From: Larix kaempferi
Taxonomy: Eukaryota > Streptophyta > Pinopsida > Pinales > Pinaceae
DNA length: 64,000 nucleotides
Direction of reading: 5' to 3'
Assembly: GCA_027924585.1 (NCBI GenBank)
Contig: BSBM01000252.1
Location: 5,456,001 to 5,520,000 of the forward strand
Below the pieces are notes generated by a model. The model saw only the letters and a list, made by a program, of their open reading frames with translations. It had not been told where the DNA came from and did no database searches. The stretch's first letter is position 1, and the number at the start of each line of letters is the position of its first letter. The translations under genes and the position numbers were made by a program. Below are positions 1 through 11,754 of the stretch, piece by piece.

Positions 1-380
1 TGTATGCATCATGTTGGATGCTTGGACCATGTATCTGTATATGTATCAGGTGGATACATTGTATGATCAGGTGGATCATGTATGGTGATATGTATCATGT
101 ATTTGTATTTGTATCAGGTGGATACATTGATGATCAGGAGGATCATGTATGATGATATGTATCATGTATTTGTATCAGGTGGATACATTGATGATCAAGA
201 GGATCATGTATGATACTTGGTATGCATCAGGTAGATGCATTGATGATCAGGAGGATCATGTATGATGATATGTATCATGTATTTGTATCAGGTGGATACA
301 TTGATGATCAGGAGGATCATGTATGATACTTGGTATGCATCAGGTAGATGCATTGATGATCAGGTGGATCATGCAGCAGG
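1..380 (+). repeat. Minisatellite of short hairpins in copia 3' region
   Basis: About 60-bp units alternate short palindromic cores of the form GATC-AGGTG-GATC and GTATC-AGGTG-GATAC, spaced by ATGTAT-type linkers. Each core can form a 4-5 bp stem. The reverse-complement array is present in the sister element at 29810-30150, so it is a family feature rather than local noise. Confidence 0.85.
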
Positions 381-556
381 ATGTTGCAGTGATGATCAGG
401 ATGATCATAGATGACGAGCTTCAGGATGTTGCTCCAGATGACATGCAGCAGGACGTTGCAGTGATGATGATCAGGATGATCATGGATACATCAGGATGAT
501 GTATGGTGAGTATCAGGTTGATACTCTATGGCCGTGGATCAGGTTGTGCAGATGAG

Positions 557-1160
557 CATGTAATTCGTTGCCCTGGGAGATTTGCAGATGGTCTTTCAAG
601 GTTTTGCCTATGGCATGTAATTCGGTGCCCTGGGACATCTGGCAAATGCTCTTTCGAGGTTTTGCTCTGGGAGGACATGTAATTCGTTGCCCTGGGAGAT
701 CTGCAGATAGTCTTTCGAGGTTTTGCCTATGGCATATAATAGCGCCCTGGGATATCTGGCAGATGCTCTTGCGAGGTTTTGTCCTATGGCATGTAATTCG
801 TTTCCCTGGGAGATCCGATAGGTTGGGCTGTGTGCCCGTAATCAGTCCTGGGATGCTCTTGCGAGGTTTTTCCATGACCACATGTAATTCGTTGCCCTGG
901 GAGATTTCAGGTCGGAGTTGTGTACCCGTAACATCCTGAGATGCTCTTGCGAGGTTTTGTGGTGGACCACATGTAATTTGTGCCCTGGGAGATTTCAGGT
1001 CGGAGTTGTGTACCCGTAACATCCTGAGATGCTCTTGCGAGGTTTTGTGGTAGGGTCACATGTAATAGCGCCCTGGGAGATCCTACAGGTCGGAGTTGTG
1101 TACCCGTAACATCCTGGGATGCTCTTTCGAGGTTTTGTGACGCACGTAATAAGTCCTGAG
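557..1160 (+). repeat. Tandem array, about 58-bp and 89-bp units
   Basis: Units begin with CATGTAATTCGTTGCCCTGG or a variant near 557, 614, 676, 733, 790, 881, 970, 1059 and 1143. The first spacings are about 57-62 bp and the later ones 84-91 bp; the longer unit contains an extra stretch around TTGTGTACCCGTAACATCC. The counterpart in the sister element (29040-29550) uses only the longer unit, six times. An antisense reading frame stays open across the array, but this is a product of the repeat. Confidence 0.88.
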
Positions 1161-1398
1161 GATTCCACAGTATGGCCAGTGATGACGAAGACCTGCAGGT
1201 GGTGGGCCTACATCCAGTATGAAAAAGGACTGGCTCTGTAGAACTTCCTATGACGAGTAGATTCAGAGATTGATTGAGATAGCAGCAGCAGTGACGATGA
1301 TGATGACTCGATGACGATTATCCAGTGACGATGATCCAGAGAAGATGACTTGTGCTAGAAGAACTGTGCTGAGAAATACCTTCCTAGTTAAGAGGGAG

Positions 1399-2004
1399 TG
1401 TTGATGTATATGTAACTTCGGAATGTATTTCACATACATGTATATTGTATTCCTATAGAGATGGTATTATTCCTCTATAAGGAAGTGTCGTCATTTATAT
1501 TGTAAATGTCGTAACTTATACTTGATGGGTTATTAGACCACCTTGTTTGGGGTCGGCTCTGTATAAGTCATGTGGGTCAAAGGGTTATTAGACCACCCTA
1601 TTGGGGGTCGGCCCACTCAGCATTATGTTATGTGGTTAAGTTCGAGCCTACATGAGTTAGGTAAAAAGGCAAGTCAAGTCAAGTATAAATAGAGTGCGGG
1701 AGGCACTCTATTTACTCACTCACTTCTCACACATGCACTCAAGGAGGAGTGGTGCACTTATGGAGGAGGAGGATCTGCTGCTAGGTTATGGCTATCTCTC
1801 TTGGTTGGTTGTATCATTGCTCTATCTATCTCTGAGGAAGTTATTGGGGTTTTTCAACTTTATGGTTTTCCCCAAGTAAATCTTTGTGTCTCTTGTGTGC
1901 TTGCATTATTGTCTCCATGATTGATATGCTGTAGATATGCTGTACATGTTGTTCTCTCAGTTAAGATCCTAGATCAAATTGAAGTAAATTCTGAAAATTC
2001 AACA
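1399..2004 (+). repeat. Copia LTR (606 bp)
   Basis: The LTR starts TGTTGATGTA after the polypurine tract AAGAGGGAG and ends GAAAATTCAACA. Compared with the LTRs at 28129 and 34611 it lacks one copy of a 44-bp internal unit (GGCCGACCCCCAATAGGGTG type). It has the 11-bp duplication also found in the 28129 copy. A TATA box lies at 1684-1692. Confidence 0.93.
1684..1692 (+). promoter_or_regulatory. TATA box of copia LTR
   Basis: TATAAATAG lies mid-LTR and is conserved in the two minus-strand LTRs of the sister element. A 61-codon frame opens just downstream but is broken by a stop in one of the three LTR copies. Confidence 0.7.
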
Positions 2005-2686
2005 CTTCACAGCACCCGGTATGAACAAGAAAGAGGGGGAAGTTTCTAAGTGTCAAGTAAGGTTGGAATTGGGCACTAGAAATTATGAAGCATCTATACA
2101 TGAAGTTGTTGAGTTAGACCTATGTACCGCGCAGCATTGCTGAAGCTAGAGATGCAAATAAAAAAACATTGTTACGACACTCAAAAAAAAATCTTGAAAA
2201 GAAAAGAAATTAAAACACCGCGAAGTAACTGCGCAGAACCAAAGATACCCTACTGCGAAGTTCGATGCAAAGCTCCAGAAAATAGCTGTTACAGTGTCGG
2301 TCGGAAATATATCCATTATATAGTACTTTCCTGCCGACCAGTTGGGAATTTAAAACACAGATAGCTGTTCTGAACGAGTTAATGAAGAAATTGACCTGAG
2401 CATCTACCGGATTCGGCTAACAGATACTACATTTAATGCTTATCTAATTGTTAAGGGGCGCAGAGGGGGTTCAGCTGTGCCTATAAATAATACAGCAGTT
2501 AGACTCACGGGCATTACCAAAACATTTAGAAATATTGCCGACATTGTTCTATGAGTTTATTCTACAAGTTACCCACTAGTTTGTTCAGTAGTCCATAAGT
2601 GAATGTCACAGAATTCCTTTGCTGATAGATATTTCACAGTCTAGGAGACTGTGAGGTTGTTCCAACATAGAGGGATTGACGAGTTA
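2005..2686. other. Spacer with promoter-like sequence
   Basis: No recognisable domain. A TATA-like CTATAAATAATA lies at 2481-2492, about 200 bp upstream of the decayed ORF that starts near 2687, and could be its old promoter. Confidence 0.4.
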
Positions 2687-5430
2687 ATGAGAACCCCAAA
2701 CAAGAAAGTCACCTCTGAATCAGAATAGGGTCCAAGGAGATCACCAAGACATGGCCATCAATGCAAGACAAAGGAAAAAATCCAGTAGGGTCGAGGACAA
2801 AGACACCAAAGATGAGTTCGATAGGGACAACCAAACCAATACTTGGTAAAGAAATACCATTAACAATGACTCCATACTATATATCACTGCGTACAGTGGA
2901 TGCACCGGCCATTAAATTACTGAAGAGCCCAAAGTATGAGATACCACTCGTGCCAATATCAAAGCATGTCGAGGTGGACAAAAATTTGTTAGGTAAGATT
3001 CTCGAATGCAAATGGGAGGACCACGACCTACTTGTAATGCAAAAGGAGAACCCTAGTGAGCCGAGGTTCCCACAGTTCCATCATGACAAATATATGTGTT
3101 GGAAGAAGAATGTAAAGGGAGACCTCACTTTGGTCGCGGAAAGCTGGTTGTCCGGAGTAGCCAAGTTGGGGTTGCTCAATCTGCTAATGCTACCACACTT
3201 TGACAAGTCGCCGGAGCTCAATGTGGTGGTGCGAACTTTGATGGCCCACATCCACCAAGGATACTTATGGCTAGAACAAAATCTAGACCTGATGATTGAC
3301 TTGATCCATCGAATAACGGGATTGAGCAAAAGAGGACAAGATCCAAAGAAGTTTTTTCAAAGAAAAAACAAAGATAAAGAGGTAGCCGCGTTAATGAAGA
3401 AAACATAGTCTATTGTCAAAGGGAAGCGAGGCTTCTAGACGGATGATATAAAATACCAGGGAATAATATTTTTCATGCAGCTGTTAGCAGGAAAAATTCT
3501 TAGAAAATGTAGACCGTTAGAATTTTCTGCAGGCGCAGTACTACTTGGCGCCGCGACCGCTGAAGGAGAAGAGTTTAATTGGTGTCAATATCTATTGAAT
3601 GAGTTCCTAGAGGAACTAAATGACACGCAAATCAATGGTGGATACTTCCATTTCACATGGATAATAGTACTGATTGCCTTCATGGGATGGAAGGAGCCGA
3701 AATAGTATATTGGAGTGATCACAAAAACTTCAGACTACAAAGGTGCTCGCTATCAGAACTTTTGGGCTAATTTGAACCAAGAAAGGCGGCACGAGACAAC
3801 ACTGGTATTTTACACATATTATGACTAGCTGCGCGGAACCATCATGCTTACGCCTCGGGTACCAAAACAGGTAACAAGAAAATATATCCGAGTTGTCAAC
3901 TTTTATGCTGCGATGAAATGCATCTCAATTTCAGCCAAAGCATAGACGAAGAATCCTGACTGGTACCCAGGAAACTACCACATATGCGAGGAAGATATTG
4001 AGAATATCATGAAAGAGTGGCCACCTAAATTCCAAGTTGAGGTTGTGGACATCCAAAGTGATTCTGGTGAGGATAGCCCTATCTCGTGTCCCATAGTAGA
4101 ATACAAAGAGTCAGGAAAGAGGAAGGACACTGGGAGTCCTTCAATGCACAAGGAACAAAGGAAGAAACAAAATTCAAATAAAGAGCAATTGGACACAGTA
4201 CTTCGAGAGGATGACTACATAATGATCACCGTGAAGGTCACTGAGTAGATGGAGGAGCTCTCGACTGACAAGGAAAAGAAGGAAAAGGCGATTCAACAAA
4301 GTCTCAACCAAAACCTGACAACACTGCAAGGAATTTCACAAAAATTTGATGAAGTAAGCAGAAGGTTACCTTTGCTGCAGGAATCGAGCACTGAAGGGAA
4401 GTTCGCAGGGATTTCAGAGTAGCAGATCTCCCTTCCCGCGCAGTCCCGTATTGTCCATTTGCAACCATTATTTGTAAGGTTTCCTTTACCTGATCAAGTT
4501 ATGCTAGATACGAAGAATGCGGAGCGCATGGAACTAGATCTTGTGAAGATACCATTGCCAGGCCTATATTACTTACAGTCGCAAGTTTGTGAAGAAATGC
4601 ATAATAGAACCACATATTATATGAAGGAGAGCTCGTGGAGAGCTATGCAACTGAAGGATGAGAATGATCATTGGCTAAGACTAGAAAACACGATCACTGT
4701 GGTCACAGACAACATAAATGAATTTGAAGTGCAATAGGAACTAGGGGATACTATTGTTAAGATTGGCGAATTGGTAAACAATATTAAGATGCAGATGCAA
4801 GATATGGAGATTCTCCATGAGGCTGACATGGATGCCTTGGAAGCGAAACTCAATCCATAGACCCCACTAGATGAACAATAGTTAAGGGAAGGAGCAGTGA
4901 AGGCCGTAGCATGGAATATTACTGCCGAAGTGGCTAAGTGCCAGAGTCTATTGGAAGCAGTGTCGAAGGCATTTACTTCCCTCGAAGAAGATCAACAATT
5001 GTTGGAGGCAAAGAATAAAGTGAAAGATAAGCAAGCGACACTAGAAAAGTGGAGTGAAGAAGTTAAGACGCTACCAGCAAGGGATAAGTTGATAAAATAT
5101 AGAGAAATCAACACAGTCAAGAAGGAAGTGCAAGTCTTATGAGAGAAAGAGACTGAAATGGGCGATAAGTTGCAACCAGTATTAAAGCATGCCGACACGA
5201 TCTCGTAGGAGATTGAAGAAAAAATAAAGGAACTATGCAAGAATCACGAGCAAGTGGAAGGCCAAATCGGCCAGGAGATAACACTTGAGATGCTAGAGAC
5301 AGTCAGCCAAATTGAGGAAGATACGAAAGCTTCCGTACAGAAGCTAACCTGTTCATTCAATGAATTCGCTCAAAGCTTACTCCGTAGATAGTGGAACACC
5401 TTGAAGAAGTTACAGGTGGCTCAGGGGCGA
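2687..5430 (+). pseudogene. Decayed retroelement accessory ORF (globular domain plus coiled coil)
   Basis: This is a plus-strand reading frame of roughly 900 codons, recoverable only across several stops (mostly TAG) and frameshifts. It opens at 2687 with MRTPNKKVTSESE, then shifts frame, continuing at 2761. The N-terminal part (2761-4000) is globular, with segments such as LIHRITGLSKRGQDP and WCQYLLNEFLEELND. It passes into a charged linker (4010-4250) and long Lys/Glu-rich heptad-like stretches (4250-5390) typical of coiled coils. I associate this protein type with gymnosperm retrotransposons, but I cannot name a biochemical function. Its opening resembles the start of the LTR-embedded ORFs at 43032 and 56952. 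No gag or pol domain is joined to it here. Confidence 0.6.
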
Positions 5431-6873
5431 GCCACATGTAAGTGTTAGGGGCCTATTGGGCCTGGCCCAAATGAGGCATTTTGAAGAAAGCAGGTTTTAA
5501 AGCGACGGAGTGAACCGTAGTACAAATAAAGGAAATTTTGGGATAAGTTCTTGAGTGCTGCGAAGTTGCGCACATCACAGTTTTGTCATGATGCGAAACC
5601 AGTGCTGTGAGGAGTATAGTGCCTCAATGTGCCACGTCAACGGAGATCCATCTAAGCAGAGCATTGGATGGATGACGACAGTTATTTCGATTAGGTCACA
5701 GGAGACCGAGTTTTGGCAAAGACCGTCGATAACTACCAAGTGGTGGGTAGGTGCAGATCGAGATAGACAACTGATCACACAAGCATAGAACTACAGTTGA
5801 ACCAATTGTAAAAGGTCGTGAAAGAAGGAACAGCTCAGCAGAAGCAACCTGTTGGAACGCGCGTAACAGAAGATCTGCTACTAGACACTAGCAGTCCGGT
5901 TTTTGGGAAAACCATGACAGTTTTGTAAACCTAAGGGTTTTTCCTTCGTAATGTAAAGACATGACCTACAGGTCCTGATCTATAAATAAGGCATGATTTG
6001 GTATGGAAAAGGTTACTCTTCATTTTTTTTGGTTATCATCGAATAATATCAGAGTCTGTAAGCTTGAAGCTATTGTAAAGGTTCTGGAGATGAGTGCGAA
6101 GAGACCTAATTTTGAGAGAGAAGAGCATCTGCAACTGAGTGCGCAGACAAAGAACTGTTGTACCTTTTCCTAAAGACAATATAACAACAGTTCTTGTGGA
6201 CACAACTTCCCATTCGGGGGGGTGAACCACGTCAAATCCGTGTTGTGTGATGCTTGATGTGTTTTCCATTGTTTAATTGCTTAATGTTATAGTTATCCAA
6301 TATCTTGATGCTTTTATCTGTATTCACCGTGGAGAGGATGGGAATAAGATGTTAAGTAGTTCATATATGGATGAATGTTAATACTTGGTATGGTTCAGTC
6401 TTTGAATGTTTGGATCTGCTGAATAATCCCAGAGTAATGGTTGAAGTTGAAGTATTGCATCAGGGCATACAACATTGCATGATTCGTTCCATTTCCTATA
6501 TATGAATCGGTTTAGGTGTTGATGAATAATTAGGACTGTTAAGTAAGGTTACCTTGTATGATTAAATCTTGAAGCAAATGCGCAATCTGGTCAACACACA
6601 GATTCATGATAAGTATTGCGACTTAAGCTGTTGATAAATTGATCGTCATATCACCAAGTCTAAGAACCCATAAAGAGAGATCTGAAGGAAGTATACCTTT
6701 ACCCTCTGCGTTGATCTGTTGCTTTAGTTAATCATTACCGTGCAGTTGCAATCAACGTGAAGTAGAAAACTTCGCACCATCGCTGTTCGCAGCATGGAAG
6801 TTCTTACCACACTACGCATCAGCCAGTACAAACACTCGCATCACCAGGTTGTTTAAACCTGATTCCACAACCA
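5431..6873 (+). other. Non-coding, LTR-like stretch with promoter
   Basis: No protein domain is visible. TATAAATAAG lies at 5981-5990, downstream of the decayed ORF. The order 'accessory ORF, then TATA box, then leader' matches the giant LTR at 40627-47344, so this may be the rest of a second large LTR. I could not define matching termini. The right boundary meets the minus-strand gypsy element near 6874. Confidence 0.4.
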
Positions 6874-6879
6874 CCCCCT

Positions 6880-7740
6880 CAACTTCGTATCGGGTGAGAC
6901 CTCAGGCTGCTCGCAGTCTGTTGCCGAAAGGGATGGTAAATAGGGGTTTTGTTGGTATCTTGCACCGCGAAGTACCCGAATCTACATTGGAAAACCTCTA
7001 GATCAGTAAGAACGACCAACATCCAGTGATATTCTAACATTCCATCATCGACTGGATCTACCAATGCATATGCGGATCCACAGGGTAGGCGAATGGAACC
7101 ACCTTGAGAATGACATCGCAGATGAGCTGCAGGGCATTGTGAACATCCGAATTGGCATCCACAAAATGGAAGGTATGAGTGAATCAAATGGTCAACTCTA
7201 ACCAGGTGGTAATCTCCCTACGTAACTCAGCCGCAGAATACCATGATCGCAGCATTTCATCCAAAGTGTGGTTGAAGGCATTGACCCATTCATCCCTTGG
7301 TTGTGAGGCCCACAATGTCTGACATTCCATTAGATGACTACCAGGGTCATTCCTCCCATCGTACCTGTGGTATATTTATGTGTCACCGAAGTGAACTGTC
7401 ATCAATCTTTGACACTGGGACCACTCAGTAATTGACTTCTTATCAGTCGCCCACCAACATGCTAGAGTAGCCTTTAGCGTCTCCTCCAGATCCAGCAACC
7501 GTTGTGGTTCTGACACCTTGTCTTCAAATGCTACTAGAAATGTAGACAACCCAGGAAGTCCTTCATATACTGGCAATTCAACAGTTTTAGTTGCAACACG
7601 GCACAACGACTACGTAAGCAAACCACACTTCCTAAACGACACCTCATGCATGCAACTCTACCAATTCTCTAAGGCATCATCATAATCGGAATACGTTGAG
7701 CTAAATATGCGCCATCCAAATTCACCATCGGTAGTAGGAT
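6880..7740 (-). pseudogene. Second capsid-like (retrotransposon gag) domain of host gypsy
   Basis: Minus-strand frames carry ELPVYEGLPGLSTFL, then ARWW-type (here ACWWATDKKSITEW), a YDGRNDP segment (on a shifted frame) and EWVNAFNHTLDEM, a pattern of Ty3/gypsy capsid domains. It lies downstream of the protease-like domain, so the element has two capsid-like regions. Several stops and at least one frameshift break it. I recall the same order (gag, zinc fingers, protease-like, second gag domain, RT) in plant polyproteins, which supports one original polyprotein. RT has been lost. Confidence 0.6.
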
Positions 7741-7753
7741 GGATATAATATTT

Positions 7754-8530
7754 TTAAATGTTATATGCGTGATCCCATCCTCTTCCAACTTCATCCTTTA
7801 TAGGTTCAACATACCTGCACCCTTCAGCTGGATCCAACGGAGCTATGACTCTAAGGTAGTGGTTTTCAAAGGTCATCACTCGCTTCTTGAAATTAATGAC
7901 TACCATACTGTCATTGGCCCATCTGATCCCTAGCAAGCAGGATAGGAGCTTCCCTCGTCGACAATTCGATAACATCAAAATTAACATATTATTCATCCCC
8001 TCAATATCTACAACAAGGTGCGGGACTCTCCCAATTGGTATTACCTTGGCCTGATTAGCTATTCGTAGCTGCACGAGAGACCAGCTTAGCGTAGGGCTCC
8101 CCATTTTATGCCATGCTTGCTTTGTGAGAATATTGACATCTGAGCCTAGATCCAGAATAACGGAATCTACATCGTAGTCCCCGATCTAGACATTCATGTG
8201 CATCTCTTTTCCTTTTTTCTTTCTCTACAGAGATTTTACCGTGGACTCTTTTCGTCCCTTAGGAAGTCGATGTAACAGACTCTCAATCTCGGTTAGAGCA
8301 TCGGGACCGCGTTCCAACAATAAACAACTTTCAAAGAATTTTTGTAAAGTACCATACTATCGCGATGGTCCTTCGCTTGAAGTTGAATCAAAACTAGGAG
8401 GCATGTCATGGACAATTGACTTACCAGAATTTCCTCCTAGTGCACCATGTGTTTTAAAGAACGTATCTCACTCAGCATCAATATCAAACTACACCTTCTT
8501 CTTTCCAGCTAGTCAGATCAACTGATGTGA
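7754..8530 (-). pseudogene. Retroviral-type aspartic protease-like domain of host gypsy
   Basis: The minus-strand frame 8104-7754 includes IPIGRVPHLVVDIEGM, LLGIRWANDSMVVINFKKR and VIAPLDPAEGCRYVEPI, typical of the C-terminal half of a gypsy protease and its linker. Upstream, 8105-8530 holds the N-terminal half, including a DSVILDLGSD-like segment around 8140-8165, with stops in between. It is not functional. The position between the zinc-finger gag and the second capsid-like domain fits one polyprotein. Confidence 0.6.
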
Positions 8531-9321
8531 ACCATATTCTCCTCTTGTCGTACCTTCGCGAGTGATAACAACAACAACAGCATCCTGCGTCCTTGGTTCT
8601 ACTGAAATCGTCACAACAGTTGGTCCATGATTCTGGTTCGGAGGTGGGTTCACAGGTTGATTCACATTCTGATTTGCATTTTGATTCTGATTTTGCAGCA
8701 GTTGTTGATTCTAAACCTGATTTTGATTCTGAAACTAGTTTTGGTTCTGGATCTGCGCTTGTGGAACGTTTCCATCCTGCCATTTTGCGATCAACTATGG
8801 ATAGTTCTCAACCATGTGATCAATACTAAAACAATATGTACACTGTGTTTTCAACTGCGGGAAATCTCTCTGATAGTCTCCCCATAATCCACAAGTATAA
8901 CATTGGATAGGTCCGCGACCTCATCCACTGCCTCGACCAAAGCCTCCATTTCGTCCTCCTCGGAATCCTCCTTGCTGCTGACATTGCGGTTGATCAAATT
9001 GTTGCTGCAAGGGATTTGGTTGCAGCTGAACAAAATTCCATGGCTGAATGTATGTCACTAGTTGAACGTACTGTGGCTATTATGGAGCCATATGTATCTG
9101 ATTATAATGCAGGGTGGGTACAAACTGTTGTTGTGGTTGAGGTGGTGGTACAAATCGCATTTGCGGTTGGGGTGGTGGCTGGGCCACCTGTGGATGCAGC
9201 TGCGGCCGCTATACTGCACGATGGTCATCCTTCACATAGTATGAGTCATATGTTCTTTCCTGAAGCAAGCCATCTTCCCGTCAATCCTTATCTTCATTCC
9301 CAATAAACTTGCAGAATGTAC
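8531..9321 (-). pseudogene. Gag C-terminus: zinc fingers and Gln/Asn-rich tail
   Basis: On the minus strand, CYTCGLWGDYQRDFP and CTYCFSIDHMVENYP (8800-8925) are two CCHC-type knuckles; the last Cys (both) and the His (first) are replaced. Upstream are a Gly/Arg-rich patch (8920-8990) and a Pro/Gln-rich region (9090-9200). Downstream is a Gln/Asn-rich stretch (8640-8760). Single stop codons interrupt the frame. At 9321 the frame is cut by the TR-GAG insertion and continues at 15165. Confidence 0.7.
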
Positions 9322-11409
9322 TGTTATCACTCAAGGAGTCTTTCTAGGTTGCAATCGAAAGAGCCTGGTAACTTAATCAAAATCTCAGTAATATTAAAAG
9401 GTTGGATCAAGTTGGATGACTCAATCAATCCTCATCCACTCAAAACTTATCTAAATTCACTTAGAAGGGAAAGGCTCTCAACCACTAATGCTCAGGGGGT
9501 TTGTAAAAAAATGAGTGTGTGGAGAAGTAACTATCATACCAACATAATCATACATAAAAGCATATATATGAATGGCAGATTACAATAATCACAGAATACT
9601 TGCAGAGTTAAGCTTATGAATACATTGATAAGATGACAGTCATCAAGTGTAACTAAACCTAACAGCATGAATATAGTTTTCAAATCCAAGTACAAAATAG
9701 ACAGAAGATGGGAATCTGAACAATTAATGGCAAAAGAAGCTTGTTTTTCTGATATAACATAAGAAGTCTGAGTTTACAACATGTGAAAAAGTCTCCAAAT
9801 TCGAACCCTTGTTCTACATGAGTTCTGGGATTTATAGCCTTTACAACCTCTCCCCAGATCCTAAGAAGCTGGGTCTAATTTACTCTAGATGGGAAATCCA
9901 AAACCGTTTTTCAACAAAACAGAAAAAATCATTTTTAATTGGCTAGACTGATGAAAAATGGGGCTCGGAGATGCCTTTGATTCTCCCAACCTGTGACACT
10001 TGTAGGAAAACTGAGAGAGGTTATTGTTCTCTTATGTGTTAGGAATAAAATCCTCTGTGTGGTTTGTAGAATGATTCTCCAATCACTCAGAATCATCATT
10101 TGAAAATGATGACTTTGCATAGTAAAAACGCCACTTTTGCTGAAACTGCTGAAAAAGAGGCTCAGAGATGGGTTCGTTTCTCCAGCTATGTGACACCTAT
10201 GTATAAACTGAAAGAGGTTATTGTGCATTGATCTGTTGTGAGAAAAAACCTCTCTCATATCTTTGAAAATCATTTTGGTTTTCCTGATATCTTCATTTGA
10301 GAAACGTGTGTCAAACAGGCAGGTTCTAGGATCCAAACATTTGTGCTTAGTGACGGATTTGATTCTCTCAATCTGCAACACCTGTGGGAAAAAGGGGAGA
10401 TTTTATTGTTCTATGACATGTTAGGAACAAAAACCTCTGAGCGTTTTGCAAAACGATTCTCCATACGCTCAGAATCATTAGCTGGAAATGATGACTCGGG
10501 ACAGTAAAAAACACCACATTTCTTCATTATTTCCATCTTACTAGCACCTTCAAAACTGGAACAACACATTGAAACAGCTCCTATTAATTAAAACCTTCAC
10601 TTAAAAACCATCCTCTTGCCATTTGGAAGCAAAAACCGTGATCTGGGCAAAAAATAATGCCTCTCTGCCCTATTTTGCACTTTCGGTGGCTAAAGAGCCA
10701 AAATTCAAACCTATAAACCACCGAAAGCTCTACTTTCGGTGGCTAAGAACAGCTATGAAAGCCTGCCTAAACCACCAAAAGCTCTGTTTTGAAACTAATC
10801 TTCCAAAATGGAAAAAAAAATGTATTTTGTCTCAGCTTCTTGATGACAAGTGAAGTTCTTTTGCTTTTCCGGTAGCTGGAATGAATTTGCATTTGAACAC
10901 GAGCGTTGCCGAAAAAGTGGTGAAAATGCCTCTCCTTTTGTTAGCTTTGGGCAATTTTTCCTTTACGCTGTCAAAACAGTGTTGAGAAAGCCTCCGCTTT
11001 TGGTAGCTTCGAACCATTTTGCTTTTGACTTGTAAGCTGCCAAAACTTACCTTTCGGTGGCTAATGAACACCATCGTATTCGCCCAAGCTGCCGAAAACT
11101 GCCCCTTGACTCATGTTGTATGCCTGCCCTTTTGGTGGTTAGGAGTGCCTCAAAAAAATTCATTTAAGTTGTCGAAAGCAGAGCTTTCGATAGCTTAGGG
11201 GCCATTTTGAATAAGCACTTAGCTACCGAAACCTGTTTTTTAAGTTTTTTTGAAATAAAAACTTGTCTCGAAAGTTTCTTAACGTATTATGAGTTAGAAC
11301 TCAGTAAAATGAGCCTAAACACAAACTTTAATAATGTGTTTTCATTTTCAAATGACCTCCTATCACCTCACATAATAAAACTTTAAAAAAAATATTTGAG
11401 GAGATAACA
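9322..11409 (-). repeat. 3' LTR of TR-GAG element (2088 bp)
   Basis: It begins TGTTATCACTC and ends GGAGATAACA in plus orientation. The right half (10620-11240) is dense in alternating CGGTGGCTA and ACCGAAAGC motifs that form inverted repeats. Its 5' neighbour is the host gypsy TSD. Confidence 0.93.
10680..11230. repeat. Cluster of short inverted repeats in LTR
   Basis: About a dozen copies of a motif like TTTCGGTGGCTAA, or its reverse complement CCACCGAAAGC, alternate in this stretch. The best pair, 10718-10727 and 10733-10742, is a perfect 10-bp stem with a 5-nt loop. Another, 11172-11179 and 11183-11190, is a perfect 8-bp stem with a 3-nt loop. The right LTR has the same cluster at 14430-14980, slightly decayed. 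Confidence 0.8.
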
Positions 11410-11754
11410 TCTGGCTCCTACTTAGGGATTAAAGCCTCCCTGTGAGGTTTCAAGAACCTAGTAGTTCCAATTTCCTTTACGATTGGGCTATGGAGTCATT
11501 TAAACTGCCACCAAATTTCTGCAATCTTTCCACAAATGTTAAACTATAAACCTGTTAGCAATGCTTTGCATCCATTGGGCTATGGAGTCATTTGGTCTTT
11601 AGAACCAATCCCCTGCAAACCTGTAACCTGCATGTAGCCTGCCTGTAGCCTGCCTATTTATTGAAGAAAACTGAAAACAACTGAAAGAATCTACTTGCTC
11701 ATAGGACAAGATTATTTCTCTACCTTCTCCTAACCCATTTGTACTACTGCTTGA

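Larger units (their letters stand above)
1..2004 (+). mobile_element. Ty1/copia element, 3' portion (truncated by window edge)
   Basis: The window opens inside the 3' non-coding part of a copia element and runs through a purine tract (1390-1398) into a complete LTR (1399-2004). The same arrangement lies in reverse orientation at 28129-30012, where it follows a copia RNase H domain; that identifies this piece. Only the repeat-rich tail is in view, and coding parts would lie left of position 1. The LTR ends in AACA and is followed by CTTCA, which would be the TSD, but the other end is outside the window. Confidence 0.9.

Noticed and set aside
513-1022. 169-codon antisense frame across the copia tandem array
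   Set aside because: Its repeats mirror the DNA array, the unit length (about 58 or 89 bp) is not a multiple of three, and the frame breaks into pieces in the sister copy.
1694-1879. 61-codon frame in the copia LTR just after the TATA box, also at 28254-28439 (minus)
   Set aside because: Conserved only because the LTRs are near-identical; the third LTR copy (minus, near 34790) has a stop. At most a short upstream ORF.
2761-3408. Intact host gene (215 codons)
   Set aside because: It is the open part of a longer decayed frame with many downstream stops, embedded in retroelement DNA.
8484-8783. Cys- and Ser-rich minus-strand frame
   Set aside because: It is an out-of-frame reading of the Gln/Asn-rich gag tail (CAG/AAT repeats); the true frame shows QNQNQ.
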